DNA from: Roseateles puraquae
GTDB taxonomy: Bacteria; Pseudomonadota; Gammaproteobacteria; Burkholderiales; Burkholderiaceae_C
DNA: 64,000 nt
NCBI RefSeq assembly: GCF_002205845.1
Contig: NZ_NISI01000006.1
Location: 372,001-436,000, forward strand
Direction: 5' to 3'
Shown: positions 22,368 through 31,015 of the stretch, piece after piece
Numbering within the stretch: the first letter of the stretch is position 1
How the letters are laid out: each line of letters starts with the position of its first letter
Notes under the pieces: generated by a model
The model's input: the letters and a program-made list of their open reading frames with translations, nothing else
Databases searched by the model: none
What the model was told of the DNA's origin: nothing
Translations under genes and position numbers: made by a program

Positions 22368-22420
22368 GCCGAGTCGCCGGCGCAGCAGGCCGGCCGGCCG
22401 GGCTGCGCCGACGAGTCGGC
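22368..22420. other. large imperfect stem-loop (19-nt arms)
   Basis: Arms 22368-22386 and 22402-22420 pair at 17 of 19 positions around a 15-nt GGCC-rich loop, in the 152-bp gap between the small secreted-protein gene and the cyclase-like gene. No U-tract follows directly. It could end the upstream transcript or be a structured RNA or repeat. Confidence 0.55.
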
Positions 22421-22481
22421 TTGTCGTGAACAATTCACGCCACTCTGAAAGACAATCCGGGCTACTGACAGGAGCCCGCTT

Positions 22482-23732
22482 GTGAAAGAAGAGCTGCGCA
22501 AACGCCGGTCGTGGCTGGATGGCTTCATGGCCTACCCGGCCCCACCGGGCCTGAGCGAAACCTCGCTGCGCGACAACATCATCCTGCTGGACCAGGCGCT
22601 CTACGCGCTCTGGAACCTCGGCGACAACCTCATCTACGCCTGGACGCCCGTGCCGCGTGGCCTGCGCGTGCTGGTCGCGCCGCACCAGATGCTGACCGAG
22701 TACGCGCTGGGTGACGGCACGCTACCGATGACCGAGGTCACGCGCCGCACCAAGCTGCTGGACAAGCTGCTGTCCAACCAGGAGCACCTGGACGCCCAGG
22801 CCTTCGACGCGGTGGCCGCGGCGCTGGACATCACGCCCGAGCTCATCAGCCTGCCGTTCTCGCCCGAGCGCGGCCTGGGCCTGCCGCTGATCGCCGCCAT
22901 CGCCGCGCGCTACGGCATCCGCCTGGTGGAAGACCGCGCCGTCATCTTGTTCGACGCCGTCGGCTTCTCGCTGCTCACGCCGCTGCAACAGGTGGTGCAG
23001 CTCAACAGCCTGTCCTGTTCGGTCAACGCGGCCTACGCCAAGCTGCTGGACCGCGAGATCAACATCAATTTCGCGCGCACCACCACGGGCGACGGCTTCT
23101 ACATCTGGAACCGCATGCGCGGCGTGGAGGCCAACGTCGAGCTCTACCAGCTGATGCAGTTCATCCTGGCCGACAACGCGCTGGCGCGCGAGCGCGCCAC
23201 GCGGCCCGAGTCGGTGCCGCGGCTGCGCGCCTGCTTCCATGTCGGCTCGCACTACGAGTTCTATCAGTCCGAAGGCCTGAACCCGACGTCGTTCAGCTAC
23301 TTGGTGGGGCAGGTGACCATCGAGCTGGCCCGCATGATCGAACGCGCCCAGCCGGGGCAGATCCTGGTGGGCAAGTTCAACACCCTGATGCACGACGAGA
23401 CCACGGGCGAGGACGTGCGCATCGACAGCCTCGATTTCGTCGAGCGCACCCGTGCGCCGCTGCGCAGCCTCAATGGCCTGAAGCTCGCCGGCTCCGAGGT
23501 CGACGAGATCGCCTGCTACCTCACCGGCCGCCGGGATGCGACCGGCCTGTGGGGCATCAGCGAATACCACATGGCCGACAAGCACGGGTTGATCCACCGC
23601 GTCTACAACGCCAAGATCAACATCCACCGCCGCAACGGCGAGCCCATCTACCTGGGCCTGCGCGAGGAAGACCTGCCCGACGACGCCCCACGCACCACGG
23701 CGGACACCGATCTCAGCCCGATGCAGGCCTGA
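22482..23732 (+). CDS. class III nucleotidyl-cyclase-like protein (degenerate catalytic domain)
   Basis: 416 aa. Residues 1-150 match no domain I know. Residues about 152-330 look like a cyclase homology domain: RAVILFDAVGFSLLTP (metal Asp158), ARTTTGDGFYIW (metal Asp204), and ELARMIERAQPGQILVG, where the usual V-N-x-A-A-R reads as T-I-E-L-A-R. The transition-state Asn thus appears lost while the Arg is kept. It may be inactive, a nucleotide sensor, or use another substrate. GTG start at 22482 with AGGAG 7 bases upstream. It lies 94 bp before a full cyclase-ATPase gene, suggesting a functional pair. Confidence 0.65.
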   Translation: MKEELRKRRSWLDGFMAYPAPPGLSETSLRDNIILLDQALYALWNLGDNLIYAWTPVPRGLRVLVAPHQMLTEYALGDGTLPMTEVTRRTKLLDKLLSNQEHLDAQAFDAVAAALDITPELISLPFSPERGLGLPLIAAIAARYGIRLVEDRAVILFDAVGFSLLTPLQQVVQLNSLSCSVNAAYAKLLDREININFARTTTGDGFYIWNRMRGVEANVELYQLMQFILADNALARERATRPESVPRLRACFHVGSHYEFYQSEGLNPTSFSYLVGQVTIELARMIERAQPGQILVGKFNTLMHDETTGEDVRIDSLDFVERTRAPLRSLNGLKLAGSEVDEIACYLTGRRDATGLWGISEYHMADKHGLIHRVYNAKINIHRRNGEPIYLGLREEDLPDDAPRTTADTDLSPMQA

Positions 23733-23826
23733 CCCCGCGCGCCGCGCCCGAGCGTGCTGGAGTGCCGCCTCCAAAAGCACGCTTTTCAACACTGGCGTCA
23801 ATCACAGCCGCTAGCATCCCGGCGTT

Positions 23827-26790
23827 GTGACCGAGTCCCCCGTCTCCTTCGCCGCCAGTCCCAACGCGGCCGGCCAGCGCCGGCTGCTGACGCTGCTGTT
23901 CGTGGACCTCAGCGGCTCCACCGCCATGGCCGAATGGATGGAGGCGGAGCACTACGCGGCCATGCTGGCCGGCCTGCGCGAGCTCTACGAACGCATCGTG
24001 CCCCACCATGGCGGCGCCATTGCACGCATCCAGGGCGACGGCATGCTGGCCGTCTTCGGCTACCCCGAGACTCGCGAAGACGATGGCCGCCGCGCCACCG
24101 AAGCCGCGCTGGAGCTGCACGCCGCCGTGCGCGGCCTGCTGCCGCCAGGGCCGCGCCCGGCCGATTTCGCCGGCCTGACCCTGCACAGCGGCATCCATGC
24201 CGGCATCGTGCTCGTCAACGAGGGCGACCAGATGCGCGGCCGCTTCGAGCTGCTGGGCAACGCCCCCAACATCGCAGCGCGCCTGTCCGAGGCCGCCAAG
24301 GCCGACGAGATCATCGCCAGCGAAGAAAGCCTCGGCCTGCAGAGCCAGTTCTTCGAGACCGGCCCGCGCTTCTCGCTGCAGCTGCGTGGCCGCGCCACGC
24401 CGCTGGCGGCCTACCGGGTACATGGGCGCGCGGCCGTGGGCCGGCGCTTCGAGGCCAGCGTGCGGCGGGGCCTGGCGCCCTTCGTGGGCCGCTGCGGCGA
24501 GCTGGCCGCCCTCGACCGCGCCCTCGGCCGCCTGCTGGCCGGCCACACGCTATGGCTGAGCATCCGGGCCGGTGCCGGCGTGGGCAAGACGCGGCTCACC
24601 GAGGAATTCCTGCGCCACGCGGCCGACCAGGCCGACCAGCCCGTGCAGATCCACCGCGGCTACTGCGAGAGCTATCTGAGCGCCGAGCCGCTGCAGCCTT
24701 TCCTGCAGATGCTGCGCGCGCTCGATGGCCTGCATGACGCACCGCCCGAGCTCTTCGCCGCGCAGCAGAGCGCACCCGCCCAGCGCGCCGACGCGCTGCT
24801 GGCGCTGCTGCTGGCCCTGGCGCGGCGCACGCCCCAGCTGGTGTGCATCGACGACCTGCAGTGGGCCGACGATGCCTCGCTGCGCCTGCTGCACCGGCTG
24901 CGCAGCAGCGCCCAGGCCCAGGGGCTGCCGCTCTTGCTGCTGACCGCCAGCCGGCCGCAGCCCAGCCTGCCCGGCGGCCATGACGGCGACGCCGAGCTCA
25001 TCGAGCTGCCCCCGCTGACCGAGACCGAAGCCGCCCGTGCCGTGCAGCAGCTGCTCCCGCAGCACGACCCCTTCATCGCCTCCGAGGTGCAGCGCCACGC
25101 CGGCGGCAACCCGCTCTTCATCGAGGAGCTGTGCCACGCCGCGGCCGATGCCGGCGGCGGCCTGGGCGAAGGCCAGAGCAGTTCGGCCTGGCTGGCCGCC
25201 CTGGTGGAGTCTCGCGTGGGCCGCCTGCCGGCGGAGCAGGCCCAGCTCGTGCGGGTGGCGGCCGTCATCGGCAACGTCATCCCGGTCTGGCTGCTGGAGG
25301 CGCTGACCGGTTGCGGCGAGCGCCACCCGGCGGTGCTGGCCCTGGCCACGCAAGACTTCATCTTCCCCGACCAGCGCCCGGGCCATCTGCGCTTCAAGCA
25401 CGGCATCACCCGCGATGTGGTCTACGAAGCCACCGGCCTGCATGAACGCCAAGCCCTGCACCGACGCATCAGCTTCGAGCTGGCGTCGCACGGCGGGCCC
25501 GACGGCCAGTTGCATGAGCAACTCGCCTATCACGATGCCGCCGCCAACGACTGGCCCGCTGCCGCCCACCATGCGGAGTCCGCCGGCGACCAGGCCCTGG
25601 CCGCCTCGGCCCTGGACCGCGCCAAGAAGCAGTTCCGCGCCGCACTCGCCGCGCTGGAGTTCCTGCCCGACGGCGTGGACCGCCGCCGCCGCTGGGTGCA
25701 CATCGCCCAGCGCCTGGGCATGGCCTGCGTGTTCGACGCCTCGCAGGACGACCTGCGCGTGCTCAAGCACGCCGCCAGCCTCGCCCAGGCCGACGGTGAC
25801 CCCGGTCTGATCGCCCGCACCGAATACTGGCTGGCCTACGTCGGCTTTGCGCTGGGCGAAACCAAAGACAGCCTCGGCCACGCCCAGGCTGCGGTGCAGA
25901 CGGCCCAGCTCTGCAACGATCGCGCGCTGCTGGCCCAGTTGCCCGGCACGGTGGGCCAGCTCAAGGCGGCCGCGGCGGCCTACAACGAGGCGCTGCCCCT
26001 GCTGGACCTGGCCATCCACCTGCAGCGCGACCGCGCCAGCAAGAGCTCGGCCAACCGCATCGGCCTGGCCTACTCGCTGTGCTGCCGCGCCTATGTGCTG
26101 GCCGACCAGGGTCACTTCAGCGACGCGCACGAGATCTTTGCCGAGGCGCTGGCCCCCTTCGATGGCCGCGGCCACGCCGTCGAAGCCAGCATCCAGGGCT
26201 GGCGGGCGGCCGTGCTGCTGTGGCAGGGCCGCTGGGCCGAGGCCCGTGAGGCCGCGGCGGTCGCGCACCGCGTGGGCGCGCAGGTGCGCAGCATGTTCAC
26301 CTGCGCCATGGGTCAGGCCGCGGGTGCCTATGGCGCCTGGATGCAGACCGGCGACCCCGCCGCCCGCCAGCACATCGTCGACGCCATTGCCTGGCTCGCG
26401 CCACGCGGCGGTGGCCTGTACAGCAGCTTCAACCATGGCTGGCTGGCCGACATCCTGGCCACACAGGGCGATGCCGGTGCGGCCCGCCACCAGGTCGCGC
26501 TGGCCTTGAAGCGGGGCCGCCAGCACGACTGGATCGGTGGCGCCATGGCCTACCGTGCCGCGGCGCGCCTGGCCGCCCGCGTGGGCGACACCGACCGCGC
26601 CAAGCGCTACCTCGGCCTGGCCCGCGGCGCCGGCGAACAGCGCAACTCCGCCCACGAGGCCGCCGTCACCGCCCTGGTCGAAGCCGAGCTGCGGCTGGGC
26701 GACCGCTGGCAGGCCTCGCTGGATCTGGCCCGCGCCGAGTTTGCCCGGCTGGGCATGACCGGCTTCCTGGAACGTGCCCGTTCCCTTTGA
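23827..26790 (+). CDS. adenylate/guanylate cyclase - AAA ATPase - TPR regulatory protein
   Basis: 987 aa. The N-terminal class III cyclase domain (about 18-200) has metal residues Asp27 (FVDLSGST) and Asp71 (IQGDGMLAVFGYP) and the N-x-A-A-R transition-state pair Asn148/Arg152, so it should be active. A P-loop ATPase follows (AGAGVGKTRL, about 249-258; Walker B VCIDDLQWADD, about 339). The remaining ~500 residues are helical repeats of TPR type. This cyclase/AAA/TPR layout is common in Burkholderiales and resembles STAND regulators in which ligand binding to the TPR region gates activity. GTG start at 23827. Confidence 0.88.
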   Translation: MTESPVSFAASPNAAGQRRLLTLLFVDLSGSTAMAEWMEAEHYAAMLAGLRELYERIVPHHGGAIARIQGDGMLAVFGYPETREDDGRRATEAALELHAAVRGLLPPGPRPADFAGLTLHSGIHAGIVLVNEGDQMRGRFELLGNAPNIAARLSEAAKADEIIASEESLGLQSQFFETGPRFSLQLRGRATPLAAYRVHGRAAVGRRFEASVRRGLAPFVGRCGELAALDRALGRLLAGHTLWLSIRAGAGVGKTRLTEEFLRHAADQADQPVQIHRGYCESYLSAEPLQPFLQMLRALDGLHDAPPELFAAQQSAPAQRADALLALLLALARRTPQLVCIDDLQWADDASLRLLHRLRSSAQAQGLPLLLLTASRPQPSLPGGHDGDAELIELPPLTETEAARAVQQLLPQHDPFIASEVQRHAGGNPLFIEELCHAAADAGGGLGEGQSSSAWLAALVESRVGRLPAEQAQLVRVAAVIGNVIPVWLLEALTGCGERHPAVLALATQDFIFPDQRPGHLRFKHGITRDVVYEATGLHERQALHRRISFELASHGGPDGQLHEQLAYHDAAANDWPAAAHHAESAGDQALAASALDRAKKQFRAALAALEFLPDGVDRRRRWVHIAQRLGMACVFDASQDDLRVLKHAASLAQADGDPGLIARTEYWLAYVGFALGETKDSLGHAQAAVQTAQLCNDRALLAQLPGTVGQLKAAAAAYNEALPLLDLAIHLQRDRASKSSANRIGLAYSLCCRAYVLADQGHFSDAHEIFAEALAPFDGRGHAVEASIQGWRAAVLLWQGRWAEAREAAAVAHRVGAQVRSMFTCAMGQAAGAYGAWMQTGDPAARQHIVDAIAWLAPRGGGLYSSFNHGWLADILATQGDAGAARHQVALALKRGRQHDWIGGAMAYRAAARLAARVGDTDRAKRYLGLARGAGEQRNSAHEAAVTALVEAELRLGDRWQASLDLARAEFARLGMTGFLERARSL

Positions 26791-26814
26791 CGCCACCCGG
26801 TACTGCACCCGACC

Positions 26815-27240
26815 ATGCGCCTCCTGCCTCCCCTGCTGCTCCTGGGTGCCGCCAGCCTGGCGGCCGCCGCGCCCCAACCCTACACGGGTGCCGACTACTC
26901 CGGCCGCTACAGCTGCCAAGGGCTGGACGACCATGAAGGCCCCTACACCGGTACCGTCACGCTGGCCCTCGTGCGTGAGCAAAGCAGCGGCCGGCACGGC
27001 GCCTACCGCTTCGAGCTGGAAGTGCCCGGCTACGGTCGCTACCCTGGCCAGGCGGCCAGCGACGGCGCGCAGATGGCGATTCACTTCGCGCTGACCGACC
27101 CGTCCACCCAGGACTACGGCACCGGCATCGCCCGCTTCAGCAAGACGCGCGACGGCCGCTGGCAGTTCAGCAAGTGGTACTACCAGCCGCAGTTCAAGGG
27201 CGGCAACTTCGGCAGCGAGACCTGCACCCAGGTGAAGTAG
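26815..27240 (+). CDS. small secreted protein of unknown function
   Basis: 141 aa with a signal peptide (MRLLPPLLLLGAASLAAAAP). The mature part looks all-beta, with repeated aromatic/Gly strands (YSGRYSCQGLDDHEGPYTG; FSKWYYQPQFKGGNFGSETC) and two cysteines that may bond. I recognise no family. It begins 24 bp after the cyclase-ATPase stop, so it may be in the same transcript. Confidence 0.7.
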   Translation: MRLLPPLLLLGAASLAAAAPQPYTGADYSGRYSCQGLDDHEGPYTGTVTLALVREQSSGRHGAYRFELEVPGYGRYPGQAASDGAQMAIHFALTDPSTQDYGTGIARFSKTRDGRWQFSKWYYQPQFKGGNFGSETCTQVK

Positions 27241-27337
27241 CGCGGGCGGCCGGCGACGGTCCTCAATTCAAGCCCTGAATCCGTGGCTCCGGCGCACGAG
27301 GTGGCCGCCCGGCCCGCCGCCGCCCACAATCGGCCGC

Positions 27338-28459
27338 ATGCCCACGGCCACCGCTCTCCCCACCGCCGCCACCGCATCTGACTGGCGCGGCTGGCTGCCC
27401 CCGCGCGACGTGCTGCGCATCTACGCGCTGGCCTGGGCGCCGGTGCTGTTGATCTACCTGATCGCGGTGGAGACCGACGGCGTCTGGTCGCGCGGCTTCA
27501 ACTTGCTCAGCGCCCTCCACGGCACGGTGCGCAACATGGGCCCGCAGTTCCTGCTGCTGTTGCTGCTGTGGCCGGCCACCGGCTGGATGGAGGCGCGCCG
27601 GCTCACCGCCGTGAAGCAGGTGGCCGCGCATGCGGTGCTGTCGGTGGGCTTCGTGCTGGTCTGGTATGGGCTGCTGTGGGTGTGGATTGCGCTGGAGAAC
27701 GGCATCGCCTCGGCCGAGCGGGCGCGGGCCAACTGGTTCATCTGGCAGCTGGAGTTCGGCATGCTGGCCTATGCCGCGGCAGCCGGCGGCTTCAGCGCCT
27801 ACCGCGCGGTGCAGCGGGCGCGCAGCGAGGCGGCGGCGGCGGCGCAGGCGCAGATGCTGCTGGCCCGCAGCGAGCTGGCCGCGCTGCGCAACAAGCTCAA
27901 CCCGCATTTCCTGTTCAACACCCTGCACAGCATCCTGGCCCTGGTGCGCAAGGACGCCCGCCGCGCCGAAGACGCCCTCTTCACCTTCAGCGAAATGCTG
28001 CGCTACCTGCTCGACACCGAACGCAGCGGCGACGACCAGGTGCTGCTGCGCGACGAGCTCACCTTCACCGAGCAATATCTGGCGCTGGAGGCCATCCGCC
28101 TGGGTGAGCGGCTGCAGGTGGACTGGCAGGTCGACGAGGCCCTGCTCGGCCGCAGCGTGCCCGCGCTGAGCCTGCAGCCGCTGGTGGAGAACAGCATCAA
28201 GCACGCCTTCAACCCGCGCAGCGAGCCCGGCCGGCTGCGCATCTGCATCGACCTGGCGGGCGAACAACTGCGCATGGCGGTGTCCGACGACGGCCCCGGC
28301 GCGCAACTGCCCGCCGACGGCGCCCTGCCGCCCGGCACCGGCCTGGGCCTGCGCACGGTGGCGCGGCGCCTGGCGCTGCGCTGGGGCGACGCCGCGCGGT
28401 TTGACGTGCGCTCACAACCCGGCCAAGGCTTCACCGTCGAAATGAGGATGCCCACATGA
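27338..28459 (+). CDS. LytS/YehU-type sensor histidine kinase
   Basis: 373 aa. Four N-terminal transmembrane helices (about residues 28-160) lead to a short coiled segment and a His_kinase domain with the phospho-acceptor in LNPHFLFNTLHSILALV. N-box LQPLVENSIKHAF and G-boxes DDGPG and GTGLGLRTV follow. It has no extracytoplasmic sensory domain, so the membrane part senses. Its TGA overlaps the ATG of the LytTR regulator by 4 bases. A second, paralogous pair is at 53369-55224. Confidence 0.92.
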   Translation: MPTATALPTAATASDWRGWLPPRDVLRIYALAWAPVLLIYLIAVETDGVWSRGFNLLSALHGTVRNMGPQFLLLLLLWPATGWMEARRLTAVKQVAAHAVLSVGFVLVWYGLLWVWIALENGIASAERARANWFIWQLEFGMLAYAAAAGGFSAYRAVQRARSEAAAAAQAQMLLARSELAALRNKLNPHFLFNTLHSILALVRKDARRAEDALFTFSEMLRYLLDTERSGDDQVLLRDELTFTEQYLALEAIRLGERLQVDWQVDEALLGRSVPALSLQPLVENSIKHAFNPRSEPGRLRICIDLAGEQLRMAVSDDGPGAQLPADGALPPGTGLGLRTVARRLALRWGDAARFDVRSQPGQGFTVEMRMPT

Positions 28460-29196
28460 CCATCCGCGTCGTCATCTGCGAAGACGAACCGCTCGCCCGC
28501 GAGACGCTGCGCGACTTCATCGCCGCCACGCCGGAGCTGGTGCTGGTGGGCGAGGCGGCCAATGGGCGCGAAGCCTTGCGGCTGATCCAGGCCCTGTCAC
28601 CCGAGCTGGTGTTCATGGACATCCAGATGCCCGAGCTGACCGGCCTGGAGGTGGTGCGCCAGCTGCCCAGCGTGCCGCCGCTGATCTTCACCACCGCCTA
28701 CGACCAGCATGCCGTGACCGCCTTCGAGCTGCATGCGCTGGACTACCTGCTCAAGCCCTTCACCCAGGCGCGCTTCCAGGCTGCCGTGCAGCGCGCGCTG
28801 CAGGCCCCGGCGCCAGCCACCGAGCGCAGCGAGGCGGCGGTGAGCGCGCTGCAGAGCCAGCCCGGCGAGGCGCTCGCCCGCATCCTGGTGCGCGACCGCG
28901 GCCGCATCTTCCCGCTGGCGCTGGGCGAGATCGAACACCTGCGCGCCGACCTCAAATACACCCAGATCACCGCCCGCGGCGCCAGCTTCCTGGTGCGCAT
29001 GCCGCTGACCGACCTGGAAGCCCGGCTGGACCCCACCCGCTTCCTGCGCGTGCACCGCAACGCCATCGTCAACCTGGACTTCGTCGAGTCCATGAAAGCC
29101 GACGACCAGAGCCAGCTGCAGATCCTGATGCGCGACGGCACCGAGCTGCTGGCCAACCGGGAGGCGAGCAAGCGGTTGAGGGATTTGTCGATCTAG
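28456..29196 (+). CDS. LytTR-family response regulator
   Basis: 246 aa. Receiver domain (acidic pair CEDEP, phospho-Asp in VFMDIQMPELTG, Thr in FTTAYDQ, Lys in YLLKPFTQA) followed by a LytTR DNA-binding domain (about 140-246; IEHLRADLKYTQITARG ... RFLRVHRNAIVNLDFVES). Phosphorylated by the overlapping kinase gene. Target promoters would carry paired LytTR repeats; none was identified nearby. Confidence 0.93.
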   Translation: MTIRVVICEDEPLARETLRDFIAATPELVLVGEAANGREALRLIQALSPELVFMDIQMPELTGLEVVRQLPSVPPLIFTTAYDQHAVTAFELHALDYLLKPFTQARFQAAVQRALQAPAPATERSEAAVSALQSQPGEALARILVRDRGRIFPLALGEIEHLRADLKYTQITARGASFLVRMPLTDLEARLDPTRFLRVHRNAIVNLDFVESMKADDQSQLQILMRDGTELLANREASKRLRDLSI

Positions 29197-29434
29197 AGCA
29201 GGGGCACCGCGGCTTCAGGCCGGCAGCACTGCGCAAGCGTCGGCGCGGGTGAGCAGTGACCGCGCAAGCCGGAGAGCGGGCTTCAGCGCGCGCCTGCCAG
29301 AAGGGCAGCTATCGACCCTGAGCGGTCTGCCGATCCACGGAAATCGCGGCCGGAAAGCAGCCGTTAAATTGCTCGCTAAGGCGACTCGTCGGGTCGCCCC
29401 CCCTCAATGCTCCCCTGCATCGACCGGGATGGAC

Positions 29435-29528
29435 GCGGGCAGCGGGGCGGGCCTGATGCTCCATGTCCCCCGGTCCGCTGCGCGGCCCTCCTCCTCTACT
29501 TGCGCATCAGGCCCGCCCCACTGCCCGC
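29435..29528 (-). repeat. structured repeat, copy 1
   Basis: Two 25-nt arms (29435-29459 and 29504-29528) are reverse complements at 24 of 25 positions and enclose a 44-nt core (29460-29503). Read on the minus strand, the core matches copy 2 at 38 of 44 positions. The arms share no clear similarity with the arms of copy 2. Inside the core, GGGCCGC and GCGGACC can form an inner stem with one mismatch. Confidence 0.85.
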
Positions 29529-29575
29529 TTGCGCGACACCCGGCTTGTTCGTCGAAGAAAACCGACGGTGCCTGA

Positions 29576-29668
29576 GTGGGACGCGGGGGGACGCAATTGC
29601 GAAGGTAAAGGAGGAGGGCCGCGCAGCGGCCCGGGGGACACGTAGCAATTGCGTCCCCCGCGTCCCAC
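29576..29668 (+). repeat. structured repeat, copy 2 (inverted relative to copy 1)
   Basis: A 25-nt left arm (29576-29600) and 24-nt right arm (29645-29668) are complementary except for one extra G. They enclose the 44-nt core (29601-29644), which contains GGAGGAGGG and a perfect inner hairpin GGGCCGC-GCA-GCGGCCC. Core sequence is conserved with copy 1; arm sequence is not. Not associated with any transposase here. Confidence 0.85.
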
Positions 29669-29970
29669 GGCCATCCCGACAAGCGTGGAAGCAGACCTCC
29701 GCAGCTGACCGCTCCTGGCCGAAAAGCGCCACCGTATCACCGCCTCGCGACCCACGGCAGCGGCGGCAACGCTGAGGCGGCTTCGCCATTGCACAGGACG
29801 GCAGGGCCGGTGAACATTGGTCTGTAAGGATGCCGACCCGGCCGCCGACCACGGTCCTGGCGGCTTTGCATCCAAACCCGTACGTTGTGCGTACGCCAAG
29901 TTGCGTCATGGGGTCCGCGCCGCGGGATCTGCGTGATGTGCCGTCTCTCAACCCTTCCAAGGACATCCGC

Positions 29971-30969
29971 ATGAACGCTCACACCTTTAGCCTGCTTCTG
30001 GCCGCCGCCGCCGTCGGCGTCGCCACCTCCGCCTGGGCCCAGGTCGACCCCACCAAGCTCGTGGACGCCCAGGAGGCCGCTGGCGGCAAGTTCGAGGGCT
30101 ACCGCCGCTCGGGCGCCAAGGGCGTGTGCGCGATGGCGGAATTTGTCGGCAGCCCGCAGGGCCGGGCGCTGTCCAGCGCGTCGGCGTTCAATGGCAAGCC
30201 GGTGCCGGTGGTGGCCCGGTTCTCGATCGGTGGCGGCAACCCCAAGGCGCCGGACAACGCGCGCAGCCAGCGCAACCTGGCGCTGCAGTTCAACCTGCCC
30301 AAGGGCGAGGTCTGGCAGATGGGCAACATCTCGGCGCCGGTGTTCGGCGCGGCCACGCCCGAGCAGTTCCTGGGCCGGCTGGAGTCGCTGATGCCCGACC
30401 CCGAAACCAAGAAGCCCAACCCCGAAAAGGTCAAGGCGTTTGCCGAGGCCAACCCTGAGGTGCTGCTGCAAGGCAAGTACCTCGCGAGCCAGCCGGTGCC
30501 GGCCAGCTACGGCGCGGTCAACTACTGGGGCGTGCATGCGTTCGCCTTTGTGGATGCCAAAGGCAAGAAGCAGTTCGGCAAGTGGATCTTCGAGCCGGCG
30601 GGCGGCACCCAGAGCCTGACGGACGACGAGGCCAAGGCCAAGGGCCCGGACTTCCTGATCGACGAGCTGCGCCAGCGCGTGGCGGCCAGCACCGTGGCCT
30701 TTGACTTCAACCTGCAGCTGGCCGAAGCCGGCGACAAGCTCGACAGCGCGGTGACGCCGCTGCCAGAGGATCGCAAGAAGGTCACGCTGGGCCGGCTGAC
30801 GATCAAGTCCGTCTCGCCCGACGCGACCGGCCCCTGCCTGGCCATCACCTACAACCCGATGGTGCTGCCCAAGGGAGTCGAGGCCGGCCCGGACCCGATG
30901 CTCGCCGCCCGCGCGGCGCCTTACGGCGTCTCCCTGGGCCGGCGACTGACGGAGGGCGCCAAGCAGTGA
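29971..30969 (+). CDS. periplasmic catalase-family peroxidase (SrpA-like), distal His apparently missing
   Basis: 332 aa, the length of small catalase-related peroxidases, with a signal peptide (MNAHTFSLLLAAAAVGVATS ... AWAQ). Matching features are PVVARFSIGGGNPKAPDN, NLALQFNLPKGE, and the C-terminal haem-ligand segment RAAPYGVSLGRR (Tyr318). The family normally reads R-R-x-H-A-K-G near the N-terminus, where His is the distal catalytic residue; here it reads RRSGAKG (44-51), with Gly48 in place of His. Catalase or peroxidase activity is therefore doubtful, and haem binding may serve another reaction. ATG at 29971 with AAGGA upstream. Confidence 0.85.
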   Translation: MNAHTFSLLLAAAAVGVATSAWAQVDPTKLVDAQEAAGGKFEGYRRSGAKGVCAMAEFVGSPQGRALSSASAFNGKPVPVVARFSIGGGNPKAPDNARSQRNLALQFNLPKGEVWQMGNISAPVFGAATPEQFLGRLESLMPDPETKKPNPEKVKAFAEANPEVLLQGKYLASQPVPASYGAVNYWGVHAFAFVDAKGKKQFGKWIFEPAGGTQSLTDDEAKAKGPDFLIDELRQRVAASTVAFDFNLQLAEAGDKLDSAVTPLPEDRKKVTLGRLTIKSVSPDATGPCLAITYNPMVLPKGVEAGPDPMLAARAAPYGVSLGRRLTEGAKQ

Positions 30970-31015
30970 GGCTGGCGTCGGGTGGTGCGCACCGCCTGGC
31001 GGGTTGCGCCTGCGG

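Larger units (their letters stand above)
29197..29970. other. 774-bp region without a credible gene
   Basis: Between the LytTR regulator and the catalase-like gene. Short open frames on both strands have no domain, no convincing ribosome site and run across the inverted repeats. The region holds the two structured repeats at 29435-29528 and 29576-29668 and, nearer the catalase gene, a small dyad CGTAC-N7-GTACG (29879-29895) that may be a regulator site. Confidence 0.65.

Noticed and set aside
29435-29668. Retron, integron attC or CRISPR interpretation of the structured repeats
   Set aside because: No reverse transcriptase, integrase or cas gene in the window, only two copies in inverted orientation, and no spacer regularity.
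29249-29775. Small ORFs across the repeat region
   Set aside because: They read through both inverted repeats in several frames with Arg/Pro/Ser-rich products and no domain.
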